Positions 37,023 to 46,239 of a stretch of 64,000 nt of DNA are shown one piece after another. The stretch is from Candidatus Obscuribacterales bacterium (GTDB lineage Bacteria; Cyanobacteriota; Vampirovibrionia; Obscuribacterales; Obscuribacteraceae). Every line of letters begins with the position of its first letter. Within the stretch, counting starts at the first letter, position 1. Both the position numbers and the translations under genes were made by a program. Location of the stretch: contig JAHBVO010000002.1 in NCBI GenBank assembly GCA_019637435.1, forward strand, positions 558,001-622,000, in the 5' to 3' direction. Below the pieces are notes generated by a model that made no database searches, had not been told where the DNA came from, and worked only from the letters and a program-made list of their open reading frames with translations.

Positions 37023-39011
37023 ATGGGACTTTCAGGGATCATGCAAACGCTAGTACAGCATCCGACCTCTTTCCTGGATGCAATCGTGACACCAGCCGAA
37101 CTAAAGAAGCTCTCGATAAACGAGCTGAGATCGCTGGCGCAGGAGATACGTGCAGAGATTGTTCGCAATCTCAATAAGACCGGCGGGCACCTCGCTTCTA
37201 ATCTCGGCATTGTCGAAATTACGCTGGCGCTCCACTATGTTTTTGAGACACCAAGAGATCAGATTTTGTGGGACGTAGGGCATCAAGCCTACGTTCACAA
37301 AATGCTCACCGGACGTCGCGATAAGTTTCAGTCGCTCCGGCAATTTAAAGGGTTATCCGGCTTCATCAACCCGCAAGAGAGCGAGCACGACTCGTTCGTC
37401 GCTGGTCATAGTTCTACCTCCGTTTCGCTTGGCGTGGGAATGGCGATTGCCCGGGACCACCTCAAACAAGATCACAAGGTTATCGCCTTGATAGGAGATG
37501 GTGGTTTAACTGGCGGTATGGCGCTCGAGGCGCTGAATCACCTGGGTCATATCCAACGTGATGTTTTGATTTTGTTGAACGACAATGAAATGTCCATCAG
37601 CGAAAACCTCGGCGGCTTCTCGCAATACATGAAGCGTATCAAGGAAACGTTCTTCTACAAAGATATAAAACAGAAGATCACTCTGCTGGAAGATCAGCTG
37701 GACGGAATGTCACTGACTCCGGCTGTGTGGAAGCTCATCGAGTCCGTTAAACACGAGGCTACAGAGCGAATAGATACTCCCGGAATCGTTTTTGAAAAGC
37801 TGGGAGTTAACTACAGCGGTCCGATTGATGGTCATGATGTCGGTGCCATCATCGAGATGTTTAACAAGGTTAAAAACGAGCGCGTTCCTCTCATCGCTCA
37901 TTTGATCACTCAGAAAGGCAAAGGTTTCGATCCTGCCGAGCGTGATTCGATCAAATATCACGGTGTTAAAAAATCGTTCGAACCACGGGTAGAGCCGGCT
38001 GCATCGGAGCAAGCTCAGAAATCCAAATCGGCAAAAACCTATTCAGATGTTTTCACTGATGCGCTGATTGATCTAGCGAAAGTAGAACCGAATCTGGTGG
38101 CAATCACTCCGGCAACTGCTGAAGGCAGCGGCCTGGTGAAGTTTGGAAAAGCATATCCTGAGCGTTTCTTTGACGTCGCAATTTGCGAACAGCACGCGGT
38201 CACAATGGCTGCAGGCATGGCGAAAGCTGGGCTGAAACCGGTTGTCTCTATTTACTCGACCTTTCTTCAGCGAGCAATTGACCAGGTTATTCACGACGTC
38301 GCCATCATGAACCTGCCTGTTGTTTTTGGTATAGACCGTGGCGGTTTGGTCGAAGACGGTGAAACTCACCAGGGTGTTTTCGATATTGCGTTCATGCGTA
38401 GCGTGCCGAATTTCACGGTTCTTGCTCCAAAGGATGCTAATGAACTCCGTAGCATGTTGTACATGACTATCAAAGAATCGAAGGGACCGGTAGCAATTCG
38501 CTTCCCTCGCGACGAAGCCGTTAACCCAGAGAATCTCGCGTCTGGCGAAACTTTTACGACCATCGATTGTACGAAGTGGGAAGTTTTGCAGGAAGGTGCG
38601 CCGCTCAACGGCTCAAACGCCAACATCGTAGTTCTCGCTCACGGCGCCATGGTGAAAGCGGCTACCGAAGCTAGTCTCGGTTTGAAAGAAAAGGGCATCG
38701 ACATCACGATTGTGAATGCTCGTTCGGTGAAGCCGCTAGATGTTCAAATGCTAAACACACTTCTCGACAATCCGGAGAATCAGATTATTACTCTGGAAGA
38801 GGGCTGTGTCTCTGGCGGATTTGGCGCGGCAGTTCTCGAACACCGCTCACAATATCGCATGTCCGATCCTAAGAAGAGACTCGCTGAAGTTGTTCCGCTC
38901 GGCGTGCCGGATCGCTTTATCGAGCACGGTGGCAGAGCCATTCTTCTTGATGAAGTCGGTCTGGGCCACAAGAAGCTGGTTGAGTTCATCAGCGGTTTCG
39001 CCGGACAATAG
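37023..39011 (+). CDS. dxs: 1-deoxy-D-xylulose-5-phosphate synthase
   Basis: 662 residues. Thiamine-diphosphate enzyme that condenses pyruvate and glyceraldehyde-3-phosphate, the first step of the non-mevalonate isoprenoid pathway. Visible motifs are GHQAYVHKMLTGRRD, the TPP-binding IGDGGLTGGMALEALNHLG followed by LNDNEMSIS, DGHDVG, and the transketolase-type VFGIDRGGLVEDGETHQGVFD. The C-terminal transketolase domain ends with LGVPDRFIEHG. Length is typical. The start could also be the ATG at 37041, which has AGGGA close upstream. Confidence 0.97.
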   Translation: MGLSGIMQTLVQHPTSFLDAIVTPAELKKLSINELRSLAQEIRAEIVRNLNKTGGHLASNLGIVEITLALHYVFETPRDQILWDVGHQAYVHKMLTGRRDKFQSLRQFKGLSGFINPQESEHDSFVAGHSSTSVSLGVGMAIARDHLKQDHKVIALIGDGGLTGGMALEALNHLGHIQRDVLILLNDNEMSISENLGGFSQYMKRIKETFFYKDIKQKITLLEDQLDGMSLTPAVWKLIESVKHEATERIDTPGIVFEKLGVNYSGPIDGHDVGAIIEMFNKVKNERVPLIAHLITQKGKGFDPAERDSIKYHGVKKSFEPRVEPAASEQAQKSKSAKTYSDVFTDALIDLAKVEPNLVAITPATAEGSGLVKFGKAYPERFFDVAICEQHAVTMAAGMAKAGLKPVVSIYSTFLQRAIDQVIHDVAIMNLPVVFGIDRGGLVEDGETHQGVFDIAFMRSVPNFTVLAPKDANELRSMLYMTIKESKGPVAIRFPRDEAVNPENLASGETFTTIDCTKWEVLQEGAPLNGSNANIVVLAHGAMVKAATEASLGLKEKGIDITIVNARSVKPLDVQMLNTLLDNPENQIITLEEGCVSGGFGAAVLEHRSQYRMSDPKKRLAEVVPLGVPDRFIEHGGRAILLDEVGLGHKKLVEFISGFAGQ

Positions 39012-39085
39012 TCCTTTTAGTTTTATACGATGCAGCTTCGCTCAGGCACTGAAAAGTCCTGATGCTATTACGGTTTTCTCCGACA

Positions 39086-39105
39086 AGTGACAAGGTCTTG
39101 TCACT
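39086..39105. promoter_or_regulatory. 20-base palindrome upstream of the trypsin-like protease gene
   Basis: AGTGACAAGGTCTTGTCACT consists of perfect 9-base arms around a 2-base centre. The centre is too short for an RNA hairpin loop, so a dimer-binding DNA operator is more likely. It lies between dxs (stop 39011) and the protease ATG (39214). No matching second copy was noticed in the window. Confidence 0.55.
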
Positions 39106-39213
39106 GCGACGGTTGAATTCGACAGTGTGAAAACATTTTGAGCATAGTTCAATTGCTTCAGGACTTGAGGGTAATTGGATGAATGCAGTTGTGGCTGGAC
39201 AAAGAGGTGCGGA

Positions 39214-40797
39214 ATGGATTCAGCAGAGCGAATGCGAAGCATGTGCAAGATACCGGCTCGAGAATCTTCGTTTGCAGACGCTGCTTGGTCGGAGTGTGCT
39301 GCTGGTGCTCCTGGAGTTAGTGCTCTGGTTTTCGGCACCGTAGATGGTGTCAAAGAGCAGTTCGACAGATATTCACGTGGCGCAATTTCCCTTCCGGCGT
39401 TGGAGTTGGCAGGTGCAGTTGGGCTCGGAGTGGCGCTTAACGCTGCACCGAAATGGCTGGCTGTGCCGGCCGCAGTTGTCGGCGGTGCAGGCTCCTTACA
39501 ATATCTGCAAGAGATTCAATCTACTGCATCACGAGTTTTGCCGGCACTAACCGAACGAAGTTCGACGCCGGAGCGAACTCGAAAAATCGTGGCTTCGGAG
39601 GTCGGACCGCTTGCTTCTGAAACCGTTTGTCTGGCGGCGCTCGGCCTCGTCTCTTCCGGTTTTACCTCGCATGTCGCAGGTCGGATAGAGCGACCTTTCA
39701 ATTTGTTGCAGATTCGGAGAGCTAAGTCTCATTTCGAAATTGGAACGGAGTCGAATCTGTCCGATTTTCGAAGTTACAAATTACCGCATGTGGATCTGAG
39801 GTACTTCGCTCCTACCTCCGCTTCTCATAGTCGTTTGCATTACTTCGATGTTTCTAAACTTCAGCGAAATGGCTTCGGCGAAAATGTGACGCTGAAGTTT
39901 TCTCCCTATGTGCAATTGACGAATGACGACGCAAAACATTCGATGATAAAACAGTTTCAGTCATCACAAAAATGGAATTCTTCACCAGAAGGGTATGTGA
40001 GAGTTCCTATTCTGCCGCGCCAGTATTCCAATGTGGCTCTCGGTTTTAGACCCAAGACCCATGCCGATAGTAGGTTATACGAATTTGCAAAAGACTCGAT
40101 TGTTCAGGTTCATGGTGTCGGTCCGGATAATCAGACTTGGAGCGGTTCGGGATTTTTCGTCGAGCGGGACGGTAAGATTGCGACAGCTTTGCACGTTGTC
40201 GCTGACGCTAAAAAAGTGCGAGTAACATCCAGCGATGGTACTAAATATGATGCCGCCTTAATTGCTCATGACTTTGATTCTGACACCGCCATCCTGAAGG
40301 TGCAAAGTCTCAGAACAACGTTCAAACCTCTTCAGTTGGCGGCGTCTAATGAACCTGTGAACAGCGATGTTTTCCTATTCGGCCATCCGGCTGGTTCGAA
40401 AACCATGTTTATGTCTCCAGGTTTATTTCATCGTAGAGGCTATGAACGTGCGTATTTGTCCCCGTCTGACAGCAATCAAATCCTTTACCGCGGGCGGGTC
40501 TTCGAGACCAGGGCCTATTTCTTGCATGACCGGAAAGGAAACTCCGGTGGTCCCGTTTTAAATTCAGACGGCAAAGTTATCGCGCTGCATACAGACGGAG
40601 ATCTGCATGCATGCAATTCTTATGATGAAGTGAGAGTCGGTGTTGGTCCAGCAGCTAGTGAACTCTCAAAGTTGTTGGTTCTTGCGCGAGGCAAAGAAAA
40701 CACGTCGCATCAAGTATGGAGACCGCATCTCCTCTTTCCGCGCGAAGCGGAGTCGCTGCCGGCGGGAAATCGATGGTGGTCGTTTCTCTTGCCGTAG
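39214..40797 (+). CDS. Trypsin-like serine protease with hydrophobic N-terminal region
   Basis: 527 residues. The C-terminal half is an S1C/trypsin-like domain with a full triad: His327 (ATALHVV), Asp357 (DSDTAIL) and Ser444 (GNSGGPV). The N-terminal half has no recognised domain but carries two Ala/Gly-rich hydrophobic stretches (ELAGAVGLGVALNAAP and LAVPAAVVGGAGSLQ), so it may sit at or cross a membrane. There is no PDZ domain. AGAGG lies 6 bases before the ATG at 39214. A perfect palindrome 108 bases upstream may regulate it. It is convergent with recR. Confidence 0.82.
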   Translation: MDSAERMRSMCKIPARESSFADAAWSECAAGAPGVSALVFGTVDGVKEQFDRYSRGAISLPALELAGAVGLGVALNAAPKWLAVPAAVVGGAGSLQYLQEIQSTASRVLPALTERSSTPERTRKIVASEVGPLASETVCLAALGLVSSGFTSHVAGRIERPFNLLQIRRAKSHFEIGTESNLSDFRSYKLPHVDLRYFAPTSASHSRLHYFDVSKLQRNGFGENVTLKFSPYVQLTNDDAKHSMIKQFQSSQKWNSSPEGYVRVPILPRQYSNVALGFRPKTHADSRLYEFAKDSIVQVHGVGPDNQTWSGSGFFVERDGKIATALHVVADAKKVRVTSSDGTKYDAALIAHDFDSDTAILKVQSLRTTFKPLQLAASNEPVNSDVFLFGHPAGSKTMFMSPGLFHRRGYERAYLSPSDSNQILYRGRVFETRAYFLHDRKGNSGGPVLNSDGKVIALHTDGDLHACNSYDEVRVGVGPAASELSKLLVLARGKENTSHQVWRPHLLFPREAESLPAGNRWWSFLLP

Positions 40798-40800
40798 AAA

Positions 40801-41397
40801 CTAAACTTCGCGCCGACCCTCGAGTGCGCGCGAGAGAGTCAAATCGTCTGCATATTCGAGATCCGCTCCCATCGGCAGTCCGAATGCGATACGAGTAACC
40901 TTTATGCCGAGCGGTTTTAACACATTATTCAAATACAGTACCGTCGCGTCGCCCTCGATGGTCGGATTGATTGCAAGAATTACTTCTTTTATCCCGTCTG
41001 TGTGAACGCGATTAATCAACTCGCGGATGCTGAGTTGGTCGGGACCTTTGCCTTCCAGGGGGGAAATCAGACCGGTAAGGACGTGATACCGCCCTTTGAA
41101 TTCGCGGGTTCTCTCTAACGCGATTACGTCCTTTGAGTCAGCGACCACACACATCACGAGTGGTTCTCTACGCTCACTGGTGCAAATTTCGCATGGGTCC
41201 TGCGCGGACAAGTGGTAGCAACGGCTGCAGTTTTTAACACGCTCTTTTGCGTCGACGAGCGCGTCTGCAAATTGCGTGACGTCATCTTTTGACATGCCTA
41301 AAACGAAGAAAGCCATGCGTTGAGCCGATTTCGGTCCAATGCCTGGAAACTTCTGAAATTGCTCGATCAGTCTTGCCAGCGGTGGTGTGAATTGCAT
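40801..41397 (-). CDS. recR: Recombination mediator RecR
   Basis: 198 residues, standard length. Helix-hairpin-helix region (LIEQFQKFPGIGPKSAQRMA), C4 zinc finger (CSRCYHLSAQDPCEIC) and Toprim domain (MCVVADSKDVIALERTREF, AINPTIEGDATVLYL) with the C-terminal LPMGADLEYADDLTL motif. It loads RecA at gapped DNA with RecO and RecF. The gene lies 6 bases after ybaB, the classic ybaB-recR order; dnaX, often the third member, is 21 kb away here. Confidence 0.97.
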   Translation of the reverse strand: MQFTPPLARLIEQFQKFPGIGPKSAQRMAFFVLGMSKDDVTQFADALVDAKERVKNCSRCYHLSAQDPCEICTSERREPLVMCVVADSKDVIALERTREFKGRYHVLTGLISPLEGKGPDQLSIRELINRVHTDGIKEVILAINPTIEGDATVLYLNNVLKPLGIKVTRIAFGLPMGADLEYADDLTLSRALEGRREV

Positions 41398-41403
41398 ACG
41401 TCC

Positions 41404-41715
41404 CTAGAACCCGCCCCCCATGCCCGGAGGCATCTTCAGGTTTTGCGCGGTATGTTCCTGGCATTGCACAATGGCGCTGTTGATAGCGACTACAAGCAAA
41501 TCTTCCAGCATGCCCAGATCGCTTATATCCACCGCTTCCGGCTTGATTTTAACTGCTTGGAACTCCATTGCTCCGTTACAGCGCACCGTTACTGCGCCGC
41601 CGCCCGCCGTACCTTCCACTTTCTTGAGTTTCAGCTCTTCCTGCAATCTCATGACTTCTTTCTGCATGTGCTGCAATTGCTCGTAAAGCTTGTTGATATC
41701 CGGTGGTTGGTGCAT
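41404..41715 (-). CDS. ybaB: YbaB/EbfC family nucleoid-associated protein
   Basis: 103 residues. A helical N-terminus (INKLYEQLQHMQKEVMRLQE) is followed by the family core (GGGAVTVRCNGAMEFQAVKI) and a Gly/Met-rich tail. This is a small DNA-binding homodimer of the nucleoid. The start is ATG 41715 because AGGAG lies 6 bases upstream; a longer frame to 41751 lacks support. It is followed directly by recR. Confidence 0.95.
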   Translation of the reverse strand: MHQPPDINKLYEQLQHMQKEVMRLQEELKLKKVEGTAGGGAVTVRCNGAMEFQAVKIKPEAVDISDLGMLEDLLVVAINSAIVQCQEHTAQNLKMPPGMGGGF

Positions 41716-41931
41716 TGTGTTCTCCTGATCCGCGCATGGCTTTTCACGCACTTTGCTAGGATTATCTCACGGGAAGAATGCGAGGATTTACGACTACATG
41801 GGCTTCTTGGGATGCATGCCGTAAATCTTTATTAATGGTGTCAGGCTGCGGCTATCGAAGCATGGCACAAGTATCTATACTAGTCGGCGAGAAACCCGTT
41901 AATCCGCTCAACTCTTGATGGGGTGAGGAAA

Positions 41932-42120
41932 ATGGCTGAATTCGAAACAAACGCAGAAAGTGCCGAAGCATCCGAAGACGGCGACAAAGAAACCCTGGCG
42001 CATCGCTCTAAGGGATTGCTGGATGCGTCGCTCAAGCGACTCGTTTTATTTGTCTCTTTCGGACCTGGAGTTTTAGGATTTCTGTGGCTAATTGGACGTA
42101 TCTTAAAACCCTCGCGCTAA
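41932..42120 (+). CDS. Small single-pass membrane protein overlapping the acyltransferase start
   Basis: 62 residues: an acidic head (EFETNAESAEASEDGDKE), then one membrane helix (LVLFVSFGPGVLGFLWLIG) and a short basic end. GGTGAGG lies just before the ATG at 41932. It overlaps the downstream acyltransferase start by 37 bases, so the two are probably translated together, and it may anchor or regulate that enzyme. Not a family I recognise; the overlap and ribosome site are the main support. Confidence 0.55.
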   Translation: MAEFETNAESAEASEDGDKETLAHRSKGLLDASLKRLVLFVSFGPGVLGFLWLIGRILKPSR

Positions 42121-42992
42121 CAGACCCTCTGGCGTATCTGGAAAAGCGCAACCCGACGTACTGTGAGCGGTACGGCGCGGATGTCGACGAATTCGGTTAC
42201 GACATCCACACATACGCGCGCTGGGAGCCGCTTTTCCGATTCCTCTTCGAGGATTATTTCAAAGTTGATATTCGCGGTATCGAGAACATTCCGCACGAAG
42301 GACGGGGCATTCTGGTTGGCAATCATTCTGGTTTGTTGCCCCTGGACGGTGCGATGCTGAGCATCGCGATGTGCAATTACAATCAATCTCCGCGCAGAGT
42401 GCGGTATCTGGTTACGGACTGGTTCTTCACCGTTCCAGGTTTGGCGACCTGGATGCGTGAGACCGGACAAGTCCGTGCCACTCTGGACAATGCGCAGAAG
42501 CTTCTTGCTAAGGATGAGTTAGTCGGCATTTACCCCGAGGGCATCCGAGGGGTAGGCAAGCCTTTTCGTGATCGTTATCGGGTTCTGGATTTTCATCCTG
42601 GATTCGTTCAACTTGCTCTCGAAACCCAAACACCGTTGATTCCTATCGCAACGGTCGGTGGGGACGAAATATTTCCGAACTTCGTAAACTTGAAAGACAT
42701 CGCCCGATTGCTGGGAATGCCGTTTTTCCCGGTTACTTTGGGTTTCCCGTGGTTGCCTTTCCCGTTGATGTTTTTCCCGCTGCCAGTGCGCTGGCTCATT
42801 AAAATTCACAAACCCATAGAATTAAACTATCCAGCGTCAAAAGCGAAGGACCGGAGATTTGTCCTGGGCATAGCTCGCGACATTCAGCATATGATTCAGG
42901 AAGACTTGAACGAGATGCTGCGGCTCCGTAAGAACGTCTTCACCGGCTGGGACGACGACGAGAACACACCCGAAAAAGAGGAAGCGAAATGA
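42084..42992 (+). CDS. Lysophospholipid acyltransferase family protein (intact active site)
   Basis: 302 residues. The acyltransferase catalytic motif is GNHSGLLPLDGAML with His81 and Asp88, followed by the substrate-binding block VGIYPEGIRG and a later VGGDEIFP. It probably esterifies lysophosphatidic acid or a related acceptor at the cytoplasmic membrane face. The start is GTG 42084, with AGGA 6 bases upstream. The stop overlaps the next gene by four bases; the second gene is a paralogue with an altered catalytic motif. Confidence 0.87.
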   Translation: MANWTYLKTLALTDPLAYLEKRNPTYCERYGADVDEFGYDIHTYARWEPLFRFLFEDYFKVDIRGIENIPHEGRGILVGNHSGLLPLDGAMLSIAMCNYNQSPRRVRYLVTDWFFTVPGLATWMRETGQVRATLDNAQKLLAKDELVGIYPEGIRGVGKPFRDRYRVLDFHPGFVQLALETQTPLIPIATVGGDEIFPNFVNLKDIARLLGMPFFPVTLGFPWLPFPLMFFPLPVRWLIKIHKPIELNYPASKAKDRRFVLGIARDIQHMIQEDLNEMLRLRKNVFTGWDDDENTPEKEEAK

Positions 42993-43801
42993 GTATTTTC
43001 GTGGCTACGTATCGAGAATTCGTAAAACAATCCGCGAAGTCAGACCAATATTGGGGATTCGATCTCCGCGCCCTGGCGCGATTGGAACCGTTTCTTTCCT
43101 TTCTTTATTTCGATTGGTGGAAGGTTAGCTTCGAAGGGCTAGACCGTTTGCCTAAAGAAGGACCTGCAGTAATCGTCGGAAATCAGGGCAGCGTCCTGCC
43201 CTGGCAAGCGTTGATGCTGATTTATGGGATGATGTCCAATGCTGATAATCCGCGTAGAGTCCACATCATGTGTGATCTCGACTGGATAGATGATGAACGG
43301 CTCAATGCGTTTCTCGTCGAGATTGGCTTTGTGCCATGGTCTTCTGCAAGCATGAAACGTTTGTTTGCTAAAGGCGAAATAGTTGCAATCTTTCCTGAGG
43401 GTGTCGCGGGCTTGTCTAAGCCCTACAGTCAGCGGTACCGTTTGCAAGAATTTGATTGGACCCGACTGCTTCCGGCGGTTGAGGAAGGGGTGAAAATTTT
43501 CCCCCTGTCCGCTTTGGGTTGTGATGAGGCTGTCCCTTTACTCTGGAATGCTGAGCGTCTTGCCAAGTTTTTGAAGATGCCCTATTTCCCCGTATCGCCA
43601 TTCTTTCCATGGTTTCCGTTTCCACTCAATCTTGCTTCCAAACCTGTTCCCTGGAAGATGAACCTGATGAAAGAAGCGAAATATCAAACTTCGCAAGAGC
43701 GGGATGAGATCGAGGATGAAACGAAAACCTTGTCCAGGCGCCTAGAAGGCGAGATCCAGGCTCAACTGAACCGGGATTTGCGCCGCCGTTTCAAGGCGTA
43801 A
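42989..43801 (+). CDS. Lysophospholipid acyltransferase paralogue lacking catalytic His and Asp
   Basis: 270 residues, alignable along its length to the preceding protein (NIPHEGRGILVGN versus RLPKEGPAVIVGN; YPEGIRG versus FPEGVAG). At the catalytic motif the His and Asp are both Gln (GNQGSVLPWQALML, Gln66 and Gln73), at identical spacing. The family reaction needs this His-Asp pair, so the protein is probably a non-catalytic partner or regulator, perhaps forming a heterodimer with the upstream enzyme. The four-base overlap indicates translational coupling. A sequencing error would have to change two codons. Confidence 0.85.
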   Translation: MSIFVATYREFVKQSAKSDQYWGFDLRALARLEPFLSFLYFDWWKVSFEGLDRLPKEGPAVIVGNQGSVLPWQALMLIYGMMSNADNPRRVHIMCDLDWIDDERLNAFLVEIGFVPWSSASMKRLFAKGEIVAIFPEGVAGLSKPYSQRYRLQEFDWTRLLPAVEEGVKIFPLSALGCDEAVPLLWNAERLAKFLKMPYFPVSPFFPWFPFPLNLASKPVPWKMNLMKEAKYQTSQERDEIEDETKTLSRRLEGEIQAQLNRDLRRRFKA

Positions 43802-43911
43802 AGTTATTCGTCGCCGCTTGCTCGGCGCGGGCGTCTGCGAAGCACTTCAAGAGGTCAGGAATAACTAAGTTCTGGTAGTCTTTAAGAAGTCCGTTAGTTC
43901 GATTGGTTGTC

Positions 43912-45516
43912 ATGTATCGTCCAAAGCAATCGCCCATTCGCTTGCCCAGGTTGGAAACCCTCCCCGGGTTAGACGATGTTATGAATGCGATGGAAAACGC
44001 GCGTGCCCGTATGGGCATGCCCGTTGAGTTATCCTGGGTGATGGGAGATGGCGTGACTGTCTATCGCCTGGTTGCGACTTGCTCTCAACAGACCGGTGAT
44101 CTGACCTGGGATTTGCTTGTTGGTGAAGGTCGGAATGAGGTCCAAGCCTGGACTTATACCACCGGTGACGTGGCTCTTGTCCTCAATCTGGTGCTATCTG
44201 AGTCGACTGAAAATATCACCGAAGGCACCATGGACCAGGCGGGGCTGCTCGGCGAAAACCATGACAGGAACACCGGTCTGTCGAGCAGTTACAGCACCTC
44301 GTTAATGGGATTGCAATCTCTCACATCAACCTCATCAAAGCTTCCTGTTTTTCAAGCCTCGCGTGCATTGCGCCCGGCGAGCATGGAAGGAACGCTTGAG
44401 GACATGCCGATTCCAAACCTGTTGCAATCGATTGCGATGGGTAAAAACACCGGCAAGCTCACTGTGACAAACGAAGAGACAGGCGCAGAGCTATTCTTCG
44501 TGGAAGGTGAATTGACACACGCTCAGGTTTTGAATTTGAAAGGCGACCTGGCGATTATGGAGTTGGTCACGTGGGACACGGGCCGTTTCTTCTTCTATAG
44601 AGATGAGCGCACTGAGCAGAAAACGGTCCAGCGGCGGGTTGACGCTATCCTTATGGAAAGTGTCACGTTGCTTGACCAGAGCAAATTCTTGCTCGATAGC
44701 GGGCTGAAAATGGACAGCTATATCGACAAGAGAGATGCCGCTCTCACCGAGGCGCAATTCGAGGAGGCGGTGAAGCGAGGGGCGCCATGCGATATTGCTG
44801 CGCAAAAGCAATTCTATCTGCGCCTCGATGGCAACAGTACGCTGTTCGATATTTTGCGCGAGCGACCCATGGTTAAGAAAGACTGGGTTCCAGTGCTGTT
44901 TAACATGATTCGCTGTGAGTTGATTACTTTATCCGACAAGCCTCGCATTCGTGACAAGGCAAGTTTGTTGCAGTCCACAGCTCTAGACCGGAACGCTATC
45001 GATGCGGTAGCGCGCTCGATGAAGCGCTCTGACACTGGGATTGTTTCTTATCCGGCTTTTCAGTACTTTCTTGAGCAAGAATTTTTCCGTTTTCAATTTA
45101 ACAGCACACCCTTCTCTGTGATTGTTTTTGAAGTCTGGATGTGGGGACAGGACAAGCTCGAAGCCCTACCAATCCCGGCTGTTGCTGAAGTGGCACGTCG
45201 CATTGGAAGTGTGAAACGCAATATCGATTTGCTCGCCCACTTCGAAGCATTGCACTACGCGATGCTTCTGCCGAATACGGAAACCGCATCAGCTGCCATT
45301 CTCGCTCACCGCTGCCTTGAAGTTTTGACTGCCACCAGTTTGACGTCGGAGACCGCGACTCGACGGCTTGCCCTGGCATTCGGAATTGCTGGAATTCCGG
45401 AAGACTGTCGTGATGTCGGTTTGCTGCTATCTGCCGCGAAGGTTGCAAAAAATCTGGCGCAACAATCCGATTTCCCGATCATTATGTTTAAAGACCTGCA
45501 GGCTCCTCCGCAATAG
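43912..45516 (+). CDS. DUF4388-domain protein
   Basis: 534 residues. A central DUF4388-like domain (about 160-260) contains GTLEDMPIPNLLQSIAMGKN, GKLTVTNEETGAELFFVEGE and ELVTWDTGRFFFY; such domains occur in PatA-like and gliding-motility signalling proteins. The N-terminal 130 residues resemble a secretion-chaperone-type or roadblock-like fold, uncertain. The C-terminal half is helical and includes EVARRIGSVKRNIDLLAHFE, reminiscent of degenerate signalling output domains. The ATG at 43912 has no clear ribosome site; a TTG three codons earlier is possible. Confidence 0.75.
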   Translation: MYRPKQSPIRLPRLETLPGLDDVMNAMENARARMGMPVELSWVMGDGVTVYRLVATCSQQTGDLTWDLLVGEGRNEVQAWTYTTGDVALVLNLVLSESTENITEGTMDQAGLLGENHDRNTGLSSSYSTSLMGLQSLTSTSSKLPVFQASRALRPASMEGTLEDMPIPNLLQSIAMGKNTGKLTVTNEETGAELFFVEGELTHAQVLNLKGDLAIMELVTWDTGRFFFYRDERTEQKTVQRRVDAILMESVTLLDQSKFLLDSGLKMDSYIDKRDAALTEAQFEEAVKRGAPCDIAAQKQFYLRLDGNSTLFDILRERPMVKKDWVPVLFNMIRCELITLSDKPRIRDKASLLQSTALDRNAIDAVARSMKRSDTGIVSYPAFQYFLEQEFFRFQFNSTPFSVIVFEVWMWGQDKLEALPIPAVAEVARRIGSVKRNIDLLAHFEALHYAMLLPNTETASAAILAHRCLEVLTATSLTSETATRRLALAFGIAGIPEDCRDVGLLLSAAKVAKNLAQQSDFPIIMFKDLQAPPQ

Positions 45517-45609
45517 CGAAAGAGCCTGAAGGATACCGTAAATCTGGTGTTCAATCTAAGTGGGTTTCTACAGCTTGAGCGTTGCGCTGCAATCGTTTAT
45601 CAATTGCAA

Positions 45610-46239
45610 TCAGGCGGTGCGCAAGTCTGTAACCTCACGCATCAAGCGCAGAAGTGTCTTCTGAGCTCGATCCGCTACATACGGATTTTCATCCTCGATC
45701 AGAACTTTTAAAACGGCGATCGGAACCGTGTAGCTCTCAGCCAGCCGGAGCCTCACATCTGGACTGTGGTCTCTTGCGAGTTTCCAGACTGTTTTCATAG
45801 ACGTGTTTATGTTTTCCGCCACAGCTGCACGAACCTGAGCCTCCTCATGGTTGGCCAGTCGAGTCAGTGTGACAGAGTGTGCCCGCGGATGCTCCGCAAC
45901 GCGCTCGAGGAGCTGCGGCGGCGCATTATGAGCGAGATGGTCGAGAACCGGCGGCGGAGTATTGGGATTGATAGCGAGTAGCCAGCGAATTCTCGCGGCT
46001 TCTAACGCTGCATTTTCCTTTTCTGCCGAACGGTCCTTCTTCGGCTTGGTAGCGACCACCTGATCTGTGGTTTCACCAGAATCCTTATTGCACAACAACA
46101 CCTTCAGTGCCTCCCTGATGTGTTCTTCCTTCTCCCAATGGAACGCATAGGCAAACGACAAATCGTATTGCTCAAGTTCGAATGAGTGCGTCGTTTCGCC
46201 CTTCGGCGCAGCACTATTTGCGAACCTTCTCGTGCCCAT
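45610..46239 (-). CDS. Helical-repeat (HEAT/LRV-like) protein
   Basis: 209 residues. The C-terminal part has repeating helical units (LAINPNTPPPVLDHLAHNAP, LTRLANHEEAQVRAAVAENI, LARDHSPDVRLRLAESYTVP) of about 24 residues, each with the LAxNPxTPxxxL-style pattern of leucine-rich-variant repeats. No catalytic motif is visible, so this is likely a protein-interaction module. The start is uncertain: I give ATG 46239, while TTG 46281 extends the frame by 14 residues. It lies 175-217 bases after the selenoprotein msrA on the same strand and may be independent. Confidence 0.65.
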   Translation of the reverse strand: MGTRRFANSAAPKGETTHSFELEQYDLSFAYAFHWEKEEHIREALKVLLCNKDSGETTDQVVATKPKKDRSAEKENAALEAARIRWLLAINPNTPPPVLDHLAHNAPPQLLERVAEHPRAHSVTLTRLANHEEAQVRAAVAENINTSMKTVWKLARDHSPDVRLRLAESYTVPIAVLKVLIEDENPYVADRAQKTLLRLMREVTDLRTA

